A stretch of DNA of 64,000 nt from Melaminivora sp034675505 (GTDB lineage: Bacteria > Pseudomonadota > Gammaproteobacteria > Burkholderiales > Burkholderiaceae_C). Made by a program: the position numbers and the translations under genes. The notes beneath the pieces are model-generated. The model saw only the letters and a program-made list of their open reading frames with translations, searched no databases and was not told the origin of the DNA. Positions 1 to 7,224 of the stretch are shown piece after piece. The stretch is from contig JAUCDD010000010.1 in NCBI GenBank assembly GCA_034675505.1, positions 62,001 to 126,000 of the forward strand, in the 5' to 3' direction. How positions within the stretch are numbered: position 1 is the stretch's first letter; each line of letters starts with the position of its first letter.

Positions 1-873
1 GCCGCCAAGGAAACGCGCCTGATCAGCGCCTCGTTCAACCTGGACGCGCGCGCCAAGGACGCCGCCGGCAACCCCACGGCCGTACCGCCGATTCCCGCCA
101 CGCCGCGCGCCACCTACGGCACCTCGGTGAACGTGTACGACAGCCAGGGCGTGGCCACGCCGGTGACGCTGTACTTCATGAAGACGGCCAACGCCAACGA
201 GTGGGGCGTGTACACCACGCTGGACGAGACCGCGCAGCCCACCGGCACGCCGCCCTTCACCGTCACGTTCGACAACGCCGGCAAGATCACCGGCCCCACT
301 GCGCAGCATCCCTACAGCGCCGTCAGCACGCCGGGCTTCTACCTGGCCAACGTGCTGCCCACCAACAACCCCAACCTGACCGGCCCGCTGGACAACCAGA
401 CCGACCCCATGAACCACCCCAGCGTCACCGACGCGGGCATCTTCCTGGACCTGGGGGCGGTCACGCAGTTCGGCACCAAGTTCGCCGTCTCCGACCTGAC
501 GCAAAGCGGCTACGCCTCGGGCTCGCTGACCGGCGTGACCATCGCCGACGACGGCAAGATCATGGCGCGCTACTCCAACGGCGTGTCGCGCGCCGAGGGG
601 CAGCTCACCCTGGCGTCGTTTCGCAACACGCAGGGGCTGACGGCGCTGGACGGCAACAACTGGGTGGCCACGGCCTCATCCGGGCCGGCCGTCATGGGCA
701 ATGCCGGCGAGGGCAACTTTGGCTCGCTGCGCTCGGGCGCGCTGGAGGAATCCAACGTCGACCTGACGGCCGAGCTGGTCAACATGATGACCGCCCAGCG
801 CGCCTACCAGGCCAACGCGCAGACCATCAAGACGCAGGACCAGGTGCTCTCCACGCTGGTGAATCTGAGATGA
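1..873 (+). CDS. flgE: flagellar hook protein FlgE, 5' end outside window
   Basis: These are the C-terminal 290 residues of the hook protein, which polymerises outside the cell into the flexible joint between rod and filament. The frame is open from base 1, so the start and the N-terminal D0 helix lie upstream. Visible are the central hook domain (YGTSVNVYDSQG near residue 39) and the C-terminal rod/hook signature (SNVDLTAELVNMMTAQRAYQ) that forms the D0 coiled coil. It is followed in the same direction by flgF, flgG and flgH, so this is the distal part of a flgBCDEFGHIJKL-type operon. A GC-rich repeat starts directly after the stop codon. Confidence 0.95.
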   Translation, partial: AAKETRLISASFNLDARAKDAAGNPTAVPPIPATPRATYGTSVNVYDSQGVATPVTLYFMKTANANEWGVYTTLDETAQPTGTPPFTVTFDNAGKITGPTAQHPYSAVSTPGFYLANVLPTNNPNLTGPLDNQTDPMNHPSVTDAGIFLDLGAVTQFGTKFAVSDLTQSGYASGSLTGVTIADDGKIMARYSNGVSRAEGQLTLASFRNTQGLTALDGNNWVATASSGPAVMGNAGEGNFGSLRSGALEESNVDLTAELVNMMTAQRAYQANAQTIKTQDQVLSTLVNLR

Positions 874-990
874 CCCCCCTGAGCGGCTGCGCCGCTTCCC
901 CCCTTCTCTCGCGCTGCGCGCGGGAGGGGGGGACGCCGCCAGCGCGGCGGGGCGGCCCTTGCGCGGCGGCCCGCGCTTCGGTCGCGCCAG
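874..990. repeat. GC-rich hairpin repeat, copy 1 (between flgE and flgF)
   Basis: About 115 bases that match 17975-18090 over nearly their whole length. The core holds a C-run and a G-run that can pair (CCCCCCTTCTC against GGGAGGGGGG), then GACGCCGCC, CGGCGGGGCGGCCCTTGC and CGGCGGCCC. Both copies begin at a stop codon and point the same way. This one lies inside an operon, so it could act as an RNA hairpin that protects the 3' end of the flgE part or lowers downstream expression; that is inference. There is no U-run, so it is not a standard intrinsic terminator. Confidence 0.8.
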
Positions 991-1047
991 CATCCAATGC
1001 TGCAGGCAGCGCGCAGCACGGTAAGTCACTGAAGGGAAAGACCCGCC

Positions 1048-1788
1048 ATGGACCGCATCATCTACACCTCCATGACCGGCGCCGGCGCCGCCGCGCAGCG
1101 CCAGGCGGTGCTGGCCAACAACCTGGCCAACGCCTCCACGGCGGGCTTTCGCGCCGAAATGTCCAACTTCCGCTCGGTGCCGCTGTCGGGCAGCGGCGCG
1201 ACCACGCGCGTGTTCGCGCTGGAAGCGACCAGCGGCCACGTCGAGACCGCCGGCCCCGCGCAAACCACCGGCCGGCCGCTGGACGCCATGGCCGAGGGCA
1301 ATGCCTGGTTCGCCGTGCAGGGCCTGGACGGCACCGAGAGCTACACCCGCGCCGGGCACTTCGAGGTCTCGCCCGCCGGCCAGCTGGTCACGCCCAACGG
1401 CCAGCCGGTGCTGTCCGACGGCGGCGCACCCATCGACGTGCCGCCAGGCGCCGAGGTGTCGCTGGGCGCCGACGGCACCGTCACCGCGCGCGTGGCCGGC
1501 CAGCCGCCGCAGCCCGCCGGGCGCCTGAAGCTCGCCACGCCCACCGCCGCCGACCCCTTGAAGCGCGGCGACGACGGCGCCTTTCGCAGCGCCAGCGGCG
1601 AGCCGCTGCCATCCGACCCGAACGCGCGCCTGCGCTCCGGCGTGCTGGAGGGCTCCAACGTCAACCCGGTCGAATGCATGGTCGGGATGATCGCCGCCGC
1701 GCGCCAGTTCGAGCAGCAGATGCGCCTTTTGTCCACCGCCGAGAGCAGCGACAAGAGCGCCGCGCAGCTCTTGAACCTGAACGGCTGA
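1048..1788 (+). CDS. flgF: flagellar basal-body rod protein FlgF
   Basis: Proximal rod protein (246 residues, normal length) that forms part of the axial rod crossing the periplasm. The N-terminus has the rod/hook family signature (VLANNLANASTAGFRAEMS, about residues 22-40), and the C-terminal D0 part (LEGSNVNPVECMVGMIAAAR) is also present. The start at MDRIIYTSMTGAGAA is the usual FlgF beginning and is preceded by GAAGGGAAAGACC. FlgF lacks a cleaved signal peptide and leaves through the flagellar type III export apparatus. It sits between flgE and flgG as in most flagellar operons; the 174-base gap to flgE holds the hairpin repeat. Confidence 0.95.
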   Translation: MDRIIYTSMTGAGAAAQRQAVLANNLANASTAGFRAEMSNFRSVPLSGSGATTRVFALEATSGHVETAGPAQTTGRPLDAMAEGNAWFAVQGLDGTESYTRAGHFEVSPAGQLVTPNGQPVLSDGGAPIDVPPGAEVSLGADGTVTARVAGQPPQPAGRLKLATPTAADPLKRGDDGAFRSASGEPLPSDPNARLRSGVLEGSNVNPVECMVGMIAAARQFEQQMRLLSTAESSDKSAAQLLNLNG

Positions 1789-1812
1789 GCAGCCGCCTAA
1801 AGGACCACCGCC

Positions 1813-2595
1813 ATGATGAATTCCCTGTGGATCGCCAAGACCGGCATGAGCGCCCAGCAGACCCAGCTGGACGTGATCTCGCACAACCTGTCCAACGTCT
1901 CCACCACCGGCTACAAGCGCAACAGCGCGATGTTCCAGGACCTGATCTACCAGAACCTGCGCCAGGTGGGCGCGCAGACCACGGAAGAAAACCAGCTGCC
2001 CACCGGCCTGCACCTGGGCCTGGGCGTGAACGTGGTGGCCACCAGCCGCAACTTCACGCAGGGCAGCCTGCAGCAGTCGGGCAACAGCCTGGACGTGGCC
2101 ATCGACGGCAACGGCTTCTTCGAAGTCACGCTGCCCGACGGCACCCAGGGCTACACGCGCGACGGCTCGTTCAAGCTGGACTCGCAGGGCCGGCTGGTCA
2201 CGGGCGGCGGCCTGCCCATGGCGCCAGGCATCACCGTGCCGCCCAATACCAAGAGCATCAGCATCGCCGAGAACGGCACCGTGAGCGCCGTGCTGGACGG
2301 CAACCCGCAGCCCCAGCAACTCGGGCAGCTGGCCATGGCCAGCTTCGTCAACTCCGCCGGCCTGCAGCCGGTGGGGCAGAACCTGTACCGCGAATCGGCG
2401 GCATCCGGCCCGCCGCAGCAGGGCCAGCCCGGCACCAACGGGCTGGGTGTGGTCAAGCAGGGTTTCCTGGAGAACTCCAACGTCAACGTGGTCGAGGAGC
2501 TGGTGTCCATGATCCAGACGCAGCGCGCCTACGAGATGAATTCCAAGGCCATCCAGACCAGCGACCAGATGCTGGCCAAGCTGGCCCAGCTGTGA
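1813..2595 (+). CDS. flgG: flagellar distal rod protein FlgG
   Basis: Distal rod subunit, 260 residues, which builds the drive-shaft section that passes through the P and L rings. It begins MMNSLWIAKTGMSAQQTQLD, close to the FlgG consensus, with the family signature ISHNLSNVSTTGYKR at about residues 23-37 and the C-terminal signature LENSNVNVVEELVSMIQTQR. The start follows AAAGGACC at a good Shine-Dalgarno distance. The gap to flgF is 24 bases and the gap to flgH 17 bases, consistent with one transcript. A second ATG one codon downstream could also serve. Confidence 0.96.
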   Translation: MMNSLWIAKTGMSAQQTQLDVISHNLSNVSTTGYKRNSAMFQDLIYQNLRQVGAQTTEENQLPTGLHLGLGVNVVATSRNFTQGSLQQSGNSLDVAIDGNGFFEVTLPDGTQGYTRDGSFKLDSQGRLVTGGGLPMAPGITVPPNTKSISIAENGTVSAVLDGNPQPQQLGQLAMASFVNSAGLQPVGQNLYRESAASGPPQQGQPGTNGLGVVKQGFLENSNVNVVEELVSMIQTQRAYEMNSKAIQTSDQMLAKLAQL

Positions 2596-2612
2596 ACCCG
2601 AGGCAAACCGCC

Positions 2613-3353
2613 ATGAACGCCCCGCTCCGCTCGCGCGCCTTCCCGTCCCTCCTGCGCCTGGCCGCCGGCGCCCTGGCCGCGCTGCTGGCCGCCGGCTGCG
2701 CCAGCGTCAACCCGCCCCCGCCGGTGGACGTGCTGCCCACCCAGCCGCCGCTGGTGGAGCCGCGCCCCGTGGCGCGCGGGCCGGCCACCGGCAGCCTGTA
2801 CTCCGCCGCCAGCTACCGCCCCGGCTTCGAGGACCCGCGCGCGCGCTTCGTGGGCGACCTGGTGACCATCGAGATCCTGGAGAAAATCGACGCCAAGCAG
2901 GGCAGCAAGTCCAACCTGGACCGCAAGTCCGGCGCCGCCGGCGGCATCACCGGCCTGCCCATCCTGCCGACCAAGCTGGTGGGCAAGATCGCCGACCACT
3001 CCAAGATAGGCGCCGAGTACGGCAGCAACTTCAAGGGCAGCGGCGACACCTCCAGCAGCAACGAGTTCAAGAGCTTCATCACCGCCATCGTCACCGAGGT
3101 GTTGCCCAACGGGCACCTGGTCATCACCGGCGAGAAGCAGGTGGGCGTGAACCGCAGCGTGGACGTGCTGCGCTTTTCCGGCCTGGTCGATCCGCGCAAC
3201 CTGCGCCGCGGCGCCGACGGCCATGCCGGCAGCACCATCGACTCGCGCTACGTGGCCAACGTGCGCGTGGTCTCGCGCGGCCTGGGCGAGCAGGCCGAGG
3301 CACAGGCCGTGGGCTGGCTGGCGCGTGCCTTCAACGCGGTGACGCCGTTCTGA
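2613..3353 (+). CDS. flgH: flagellar L-ring protein FlgH (lipoprotein)
   Basis: Outer-membrane L-ring subunit, 246 residues. The N-terminus is a lipoprotein signal ending in the lipobox LLAAGC, so Cys29 would be lipidated. Typical FlgH sequence follows, including FVGDLVTIEILEKIDAKQ, FITAIVTEVLPNGHLVITGE and the C-terminal IDSRYVANVRVV. It forms the outer bushing around the FlgG rod together with the FlgI P-ring. In most flagellar operons flgI comes directly next; here two genes for unknown secreted proteins separate them. Confidence 0.95.
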   Translation: MNAPLRSRAFPSLLRLAAGALAALLAAGCASVNPPPPVDVLPTQPPLVEPRPVARGPATGSLYSAASYRPGFEDPRARFVGDLVTIEILEKIDAKQGSKSNLDRKSGAAGGITGLPILPTKLVGKIADHSKIGAEYGSNFKGSGDTSSSNEFKSFITAIVTEVLPNGHLVITGEKQVGVNRSVDVLRFSGLVDPRNLRRGADGHAGSTIDSRYVANVRVVSRGLGEQAEAQAVGWLARAFNAVTPF

Positions 3354-3389
3354 CCGAGAATCAAAAAGTTACAGACCTGGAGGACTCCC

Positions 3390-4013
3390 ATGCACAAACG
3401 TATCCCCCTGGCCGCTGGCGCCTGCCTGCTGGCGCTTGCCGGACTGGCGCAGGCCCAGGCCACGCCCACCACCCCCACGCCGCCCGCCTACAAATACGCG
3501 GTCAGCGTGAGCATCACGGTGCCGGCCAACTCGGCCGGCTCGATCGCCTCCAAGGACAAGACGCAGCCGACCTCGACGCGCTTTTCGCCCTGCAGCAGCG
3601 CGTCCGACCAGCTACTGTTCACCGTCAAGTACGACGCCGGCAAGGACGCGAACAGCCTGCAGAACACCTACGTCATCTTCCACCGCCAGGACAGCTTCTT
3701 CCCGCTGGTGCGCCGGGGGCTGAACAACGTCACGGCGCCGTTCTTCAAGGCCTACGCCGACCCCTCCAACATCGACCGGACCGACGCCTACACGCTGGCG
3801 GCCAACAACCTGGGCGGCCTGAAGACCGAGAACCTGCTGGGCGGCGAGCTGCCCGTGGAGGGCCTGGCCAGCGGCATCTGGATGGTCACCGCCATCGTCG
3901 CGCCGGCGGCCACGGTGGACTTCGACAAGCCGTCCACCTGGAGCGCCTGGGACACGGCGACCTTCATGCTGGGCAAGCCGTGGACCGGAACGCAAAACGC
4001 CACCTGCTCGTGA
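3390..4013 (+). CDS. secreted protein of unknown function inside the flagellar operon
   Basis: I do not recognise a family. The 207-residue product has a clear Sec signal peptide (MHKRIPLAAGACLLALAGLA, then QAQA), so the mature protein is about 185 residues in the periplasm or outside. It starts with a Thr/Pro-rich stretch, has an Ig-like or beta-rich look, and contains only two mature cysteines (in SPCSS and as the next-to-last residue), which could form a disulphide. The start has a strong GGAGG Shine-Dalgarno. Its stop overlaps the GTG start of the next gene, so the two are probably translated together. Position between flgH and flgI suggests, but does not prove, a role at the flagellar envelope rings. 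Confidence 0.75.
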   Translation: MHKRIPLAAGACLLALAGLAQAQATPTTPTPPAYKYAVSVSITVPANSAGSIASKDKTQPTSTRFSPCSSASDQLLFTVKYDAGKDANSLQNTYVIFHRQDSFFPLVRRGLNNVTAPFFKAYADPSNIDRTDAYTLAANNLGGLKTENLLGGELPVEGLASGIWMVTAIVAPAATVDFDKPSTWSAWDTATFMLGKPWTGTQNATCS

Positions 4014-4993
4014 GCCCGGCGCCCTGGCTGCGCAGCGCCGCGGCCCTGCTGGCGCTGCTGTGCCTGGCGGCGCTGGCGCGCGCGCAGGATTTCCGCGAGC
4101 CGGCCGCGCAGACCTTCACCGTCTGGCCCAACATCCCGGTCATCCGCGCGGCCGACCTGGCCGACTACGAGGCCGACCGGAAAATCTTCGCCGACCTGCA
4201 CGCGGACAAGGCCGATCCGGCCAAGATCAGCGCCGCGCTGGCCGCCATCGACGGCCTGCAGGCGCACCACGAGCGCCGCGCCATGGCGCAGCTGGGGCGC
4301 AGCGTGAACACCCAGCTGATCGCCGAGCTCGACCAGCTGGCGCGCGGCAACCGCCTGGCCCGCCCGAAGCTGCGCTTCGACTTCTCCGAGATCACGCCCG
4401 AGGAGCTGCAGGCCCCCACGCCGCCGGCCGAACTGAAGGCCCGGGCGGCGCGCATCCAGCTCGCCGCCTACATCACCTACACCCGGCTGGAGGGCAACCT
4501 GGTGCAGGCCACGGCGACGCTGGTCAAGCTCGCCAGCGGCGCCTCGCAGAGCTTTGGCGTCACGGCGCCGGCGGCGCTGCTGGCGCAGGCGCTGGCGCGC
4601 GAGCTGTTCGACTACTTCGAGGGCACCCGCTTCGGCCAGCCGCGCCCCGTGCTGCCCGCGCTGCAATGGCTGCCCGCTGCGCCTGGGCATGCCGACCAGC
4701 TGGTCGCGCGCGACGCCGCGCTGGCCTGGTGCCAGGCCCAAGGCGCGCAGCTGCCCACGGCCGAGCAGCTGCAGGCGGCGCAGGCGGCGGGCTTCCATGG
4801 CGGCGGCGTGGCGCTGCGCCCTGCCGGGGTGTACCACGTGCAGTCGGGCCTGTACGACCTGACCACGGCTGCAGCCGGCGCCGGTGCGCTGCGCGCCAAC
4901 CACCTGGGCAGCGTGCCCAACGCCAGCTACTACTGCGTGCGCCAGCCCGAGCCCGCCGCCGCCCCGGTGCGCACGGCACGCCAGCGCAAGTGA
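4010..4993 (+). CDS. secreted protein of unknown function, coupled to the preceding gene
   Basis: I chose the GTG at 4010 because it overlaps the preceding TGA (GTGA) and puts a clean signal peptide (LRSAAALLALLCLAALARAQ) at the N-terminus; a GTG ten codons upstream is also open. The product is 327 residues. After the signal there is a helical middle region (about residues 30-210), then a small C-terminal part with AWCQAQGAQLPTAEQLQAA and ASYYCVRQ, which resembles the LPT-x-x-E core of FGE/Lcl-type domains and whose two cysteines may pair. That resemblance is weak. It ends 113 bases before flgI. Function unknown; partnership with the preceding gene is likely from the overlap. Confidence 0.75.
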   Translation: MSPAPWLRSAAALLALLCLAALARAQDFREPAAQTFTVWPNIPVIRAADLADYEADRKIFADLHADKADPAKISAALAAIDGLQAHHERRAMAQLGRSVNTQLIAELDQLARGNRLARPKLRFDFSEITPEELQAPTPPAELKARAARIQLAAYITYTRLEGNLVQATATLVKLASGASQSFGVTAPAALLAQALARELFDYFEGTRFGQPRPVLPALQWLPAAPGHADQLVARDAALAWCQAQGAQLPTAEQLQAAQAAGFHGGGVALRPAGVYHVQSGLYDLTTAAAGAGALRANHLGSVPNASYYCVRQPEPAAAPVRTARQRK

Positions 4994-5093
4994 CCGGGGG
5001 GCCCTGCGCGGGCCCTGCCGGGCGGGCGCACAACAGCCGATAAGCCCGCCATCCCCCCGCCTTATCCGCGCATTGCCGGGCGGGGCCGCCTTG

Positions 5094-5102
5094 GACAATC
5101 GC
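5094..5102 (+). promoter_or_regulatory. start-proximal GACAATCGC motif before flgI
   Basis: GACAATCGC whose T lies 8 bases before the flgI ATG. It resembles a -10 hexamer (TATAAT), and the start has no good Shine-Dalgarno. The same motif precedes hemE, tgt, priA and others in this window. If it is a promoter, flgI has its own leaderless transcript inside the operon. A weak -35-like TTGCCG lies at 5073-5078. Confidence 0.45.
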
Positions 5103-5106
5103 AGGC

Positions 5107-6234
5107 ATGAAGTCCCTGCCCTTTCCCGTCCACCTGCTCAAGGCCGCAGCGCTGGCGCTGGCGGCACTGGCATGTGCCCTGCCGGCGCACGCGCTGCGCA
5201 TCAAGGAGATCGCCGCCGTGCAGGGCGTGCGCAGCAACCAGCTGTCGGGCTACGGCCTGGTGGTGGGGCTGGACGGCACGGGCGACCAATCCACGCAGAT
5301 GCCGATCACCGCGCAGGCCATGGCCAACTACCTGCAGCAGATGGGCATCTCGCTGCCGCCCGGCACCAGCGTGCCGCAGCTGAAGAACGTCGCCACCGTG
5401 GTGGTGACGGCCGAGCTGCCGGCGTTCGCGCGGCCGGGCCAGCACATCGACGTGTCGGTGTCCTCCATCGGCAACGCCAAGTCGCTCAAGGGCGGCACGC
5501 TGATCGCCACGCCGCTGCGCGGCGCCGACGGCGAGATCTACGCCCTGGCACAGGGCAACCTGGTGGTGGGCGGCGCGGGCGCATCGGCCGGCGGCTCCAA
5601 GGTGCAGGTCAACCACCTGAGCGCCGGGCGCATCCCCGAGGGCGCGCAGGTCGAGCGCAGCGTGCCTACGCCGCTGCACGGCGGCGAAACCATCACGCTG
5701 AACCTTTCCGCCACCGATTTCCAGGCCGCGCGCAAGGTGGCGCTGGCCATCAACGCCCGCGTGGGCCAGGACGCGGCCACGGCGCTGGACGGCCGCACGG
5801 TGCAGGTGCGCGCCCCGCTGGATCCCGGCGCGCGCGTGAACTTCATCGCCGAGCTGGAAGAGCTGCAGCTGCCCGACTCGACCCCCGCCGCCAAGGTGGT
5901 CATCAACGCGCGCACCGGCTCCATCGTGCTGAACCAGGCCGTCACGCTGGGCCCCTGCGCCATCGCGCACGGCAACCTGTCCATCGTCATCAGCAGCACG
6001 CCGGTCATCAGCCAGCCCAACCCGCTGTCGCGCGGCCAGACGGTGGTGGCGCAAAAGAGCGACATCTCCATCCAGGCCGACGCCGGCAAGGTCATGCAGG
6101 TGCCGGCCTCGCCGCAGCTGGCCGACGTGGTGCGCGCCCTCAACACCCTGGGCGCCACGCCGCAGGACCTGCTGGCCATCCTGCAGGCCATCAAGGCCGC
6201 CGGCGCGCTGAACGCCGAACTCGAGGTGATCTGA
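5107..6234 (+). CDS. flgI: flagellar P-ring protein FlgI
   Basis: Periplasmic P-ring subunit, 375 residues, with a Sec signal peptide ending at ALPAHA. The mature N-terminus (LRIKEIAAVQGVRSNQLSGY, then GLVVGLDGTGDQS) is the conserved start of FlgI, and the body (FARPGQHIDVSVSSIGNAKS, then LKGGTLIATPLRGADG) matches the family throughout. The ring assembles around the rod in the peptidoglycan layer. The stop codon shares a base with the ATG of flgJ. A GACAATCGC motif just before the start may give this gene its own promoter. Confidence 0.96.
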   Translation: MKSLPFPVHLLKAAALALAALACALPAHALRIKEIAAVQGVRSNQLSGYGLVVGLDGTGDQSTQMPITAQAMANYLQQMGISLPPGTSVPQLKNVATVVVTAELPAFARPGQHIDVSVSSIGNAKSLKGGTLIATPLRGADGEIYALAQGNLVVGGAGASAGGSKVQVNHLSAGRIPEGAQVERSVPTPLHGGETITLNLSATDFQAARKVALAINARVGQDAATALDGRTVQVRAPLDPGARVNFIAELEELQLPDSTPAAKVVINARTGSIVLNQAVTLGPCAIAHGNLSIVISSTPVISQPNPLSRGQTVVAQKSDISIQADAGKVMQVPASPQLADVVRALNTLGATPQDLLAILQAIKAAGALNAELEVI

Positions 6235-7190
6235 TGAGCCTGTCGGCCTCGCTCCCCCTGACCGGCAGCACCGCCGCGCTGGCCCCCCGCCAGGCACTGG
6301 CGGCGGACAGCCGCAGCCTGGGCAACCTCAAGGCGCAGGCGGCGCAGGGCGGGCAGGAGCAGCGCGGCGCCACGCAGGAGGCGGCCAGGCAGCTGGAATC
6401 GCTGTTCATGCGCGAGCTGATCAAGAGCATGCGCGAGGCGACCATGAAGTCCGGCCTGCTGGAGGGCGCCGAGGGCAACCTGGCCAGCGACCTGATGGAC
6501 CAGCAGCTGTCGGTGCAGATGTCCGGCCGCCCGGGCGGCCTGGCCGAGGCCATCCAGCGCCAGCTGGCGCGCCAGCTGGGCGACGCCGGCGCCGCGCCCG
6601 CGCTGGCGCCCGGCGCCACGCTGCGCCTGGACGCGCAGCAACGGCGCGCACCCGCCCGCGCCGACGACCCGCGCGCACCCGCGCCGCGCGGCAAGGAGGA
6701 CTTCGTGCAGGGCCACCGCGCCGCCGCCGAGGCCGTGGCGCGCGAGAGCGGCATCCCGGCCAGCTTCATGCTGGGCCAGGCCGGCCACGAGACCGGCTGG
6801 GGCAGGAGCGAGATCCGGCACAAGGACGGCAGCAACTCGTTCAACCTGTTCGGCATCAAGGCCGGCAGCGGCTGGACGGGCAAGGTGGCCGAGATCACCA
6901 CCATCGAATACATCGCCGGCCAGCCGCGCAAGGTGACGGCCCGGTTCCGCGCCTACGACTCGTATGCCGACTCGTTCCGCGACTACGCGCGCCTGATGAC
7001 CGAGAACCCGCGCTACGAAAAAGCCCTGGCCAAGACCCATTCGGCGCAGGCCTGGGCCACCGAGCTGCAAAAGGCCGGCTACGCCACCGACCCGCAGTAC
7101 GCGAGCAAATTGAGCCGTGCCATCCAGAGCACGCTGGCCGTGGCGCGCGCGCCGGCGGCCGGCCAGCTGGCGCCGGGCATCCAGGCCTGA
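6234..7190 (+). CDS. flgJ: flagellar rod-cap and peptidoglycan hydrolase FlgJ
   Basis: Two-domain protein of 318 residues. The N-terminal rod-scaffold domain (about 40-110, with ARQLESLFMRELIKSMREAT) caps the growing rod; the C-terminal glucosaminidase domain (about 150-310) cuts peptidoglycan so the rod can pass. The probable catalytic glutamate is Glu186 in GQAGHETGWG, followed by SFNLFGIKAG and the YDSYADSFRDYARLM core. The two domains are joined by an Ala/Arg-rich linker. The ATG overlaps the flgI stop (ATGA), so translation is coupled. The dual-domain form is the usual one in Beta- and Gammaproteobacteria. Confidence 0.96.
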   Translation: MSLSASLPLTGSTAALAPRQALAADSRSLGNLKAQAAQGGQEQRGATQEAARQLESLFMRELIKSMREATMKSGLLEGAEGNLASDLMDQQLSVQMSGRPGGLAEAIQRQLARQLGDAGAAPALAPGATLRLDAQQRRAPARADDPRAPAPRGKEDFVQGHRAAAEAVARESGIPASFMLGQAGHETGWGRSEIRHKDGSNSFNLFGIKAGSGWTGKVAEITTIEYIAGQPRKVTARFRAYDSYADSFRDYARLMTENPRYEKALAKTHSAQAWATELQKAGYATDPQYASKLSRAIQSTLAVARAPAAGQLAPGIQA

Positions 7191-7224
7191 GCGCCGCCAC
7201 CACCCGCCACCCGATACCGCCACC

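Noticed and set aside
201..2612. Very long open frames opposite or across the flagellar genes
   Set aside because: They are Arg/Ala/Gly-rich shadow frames caused by high GC at third positions. Only the part from 2613 (flgH) is a real protein.
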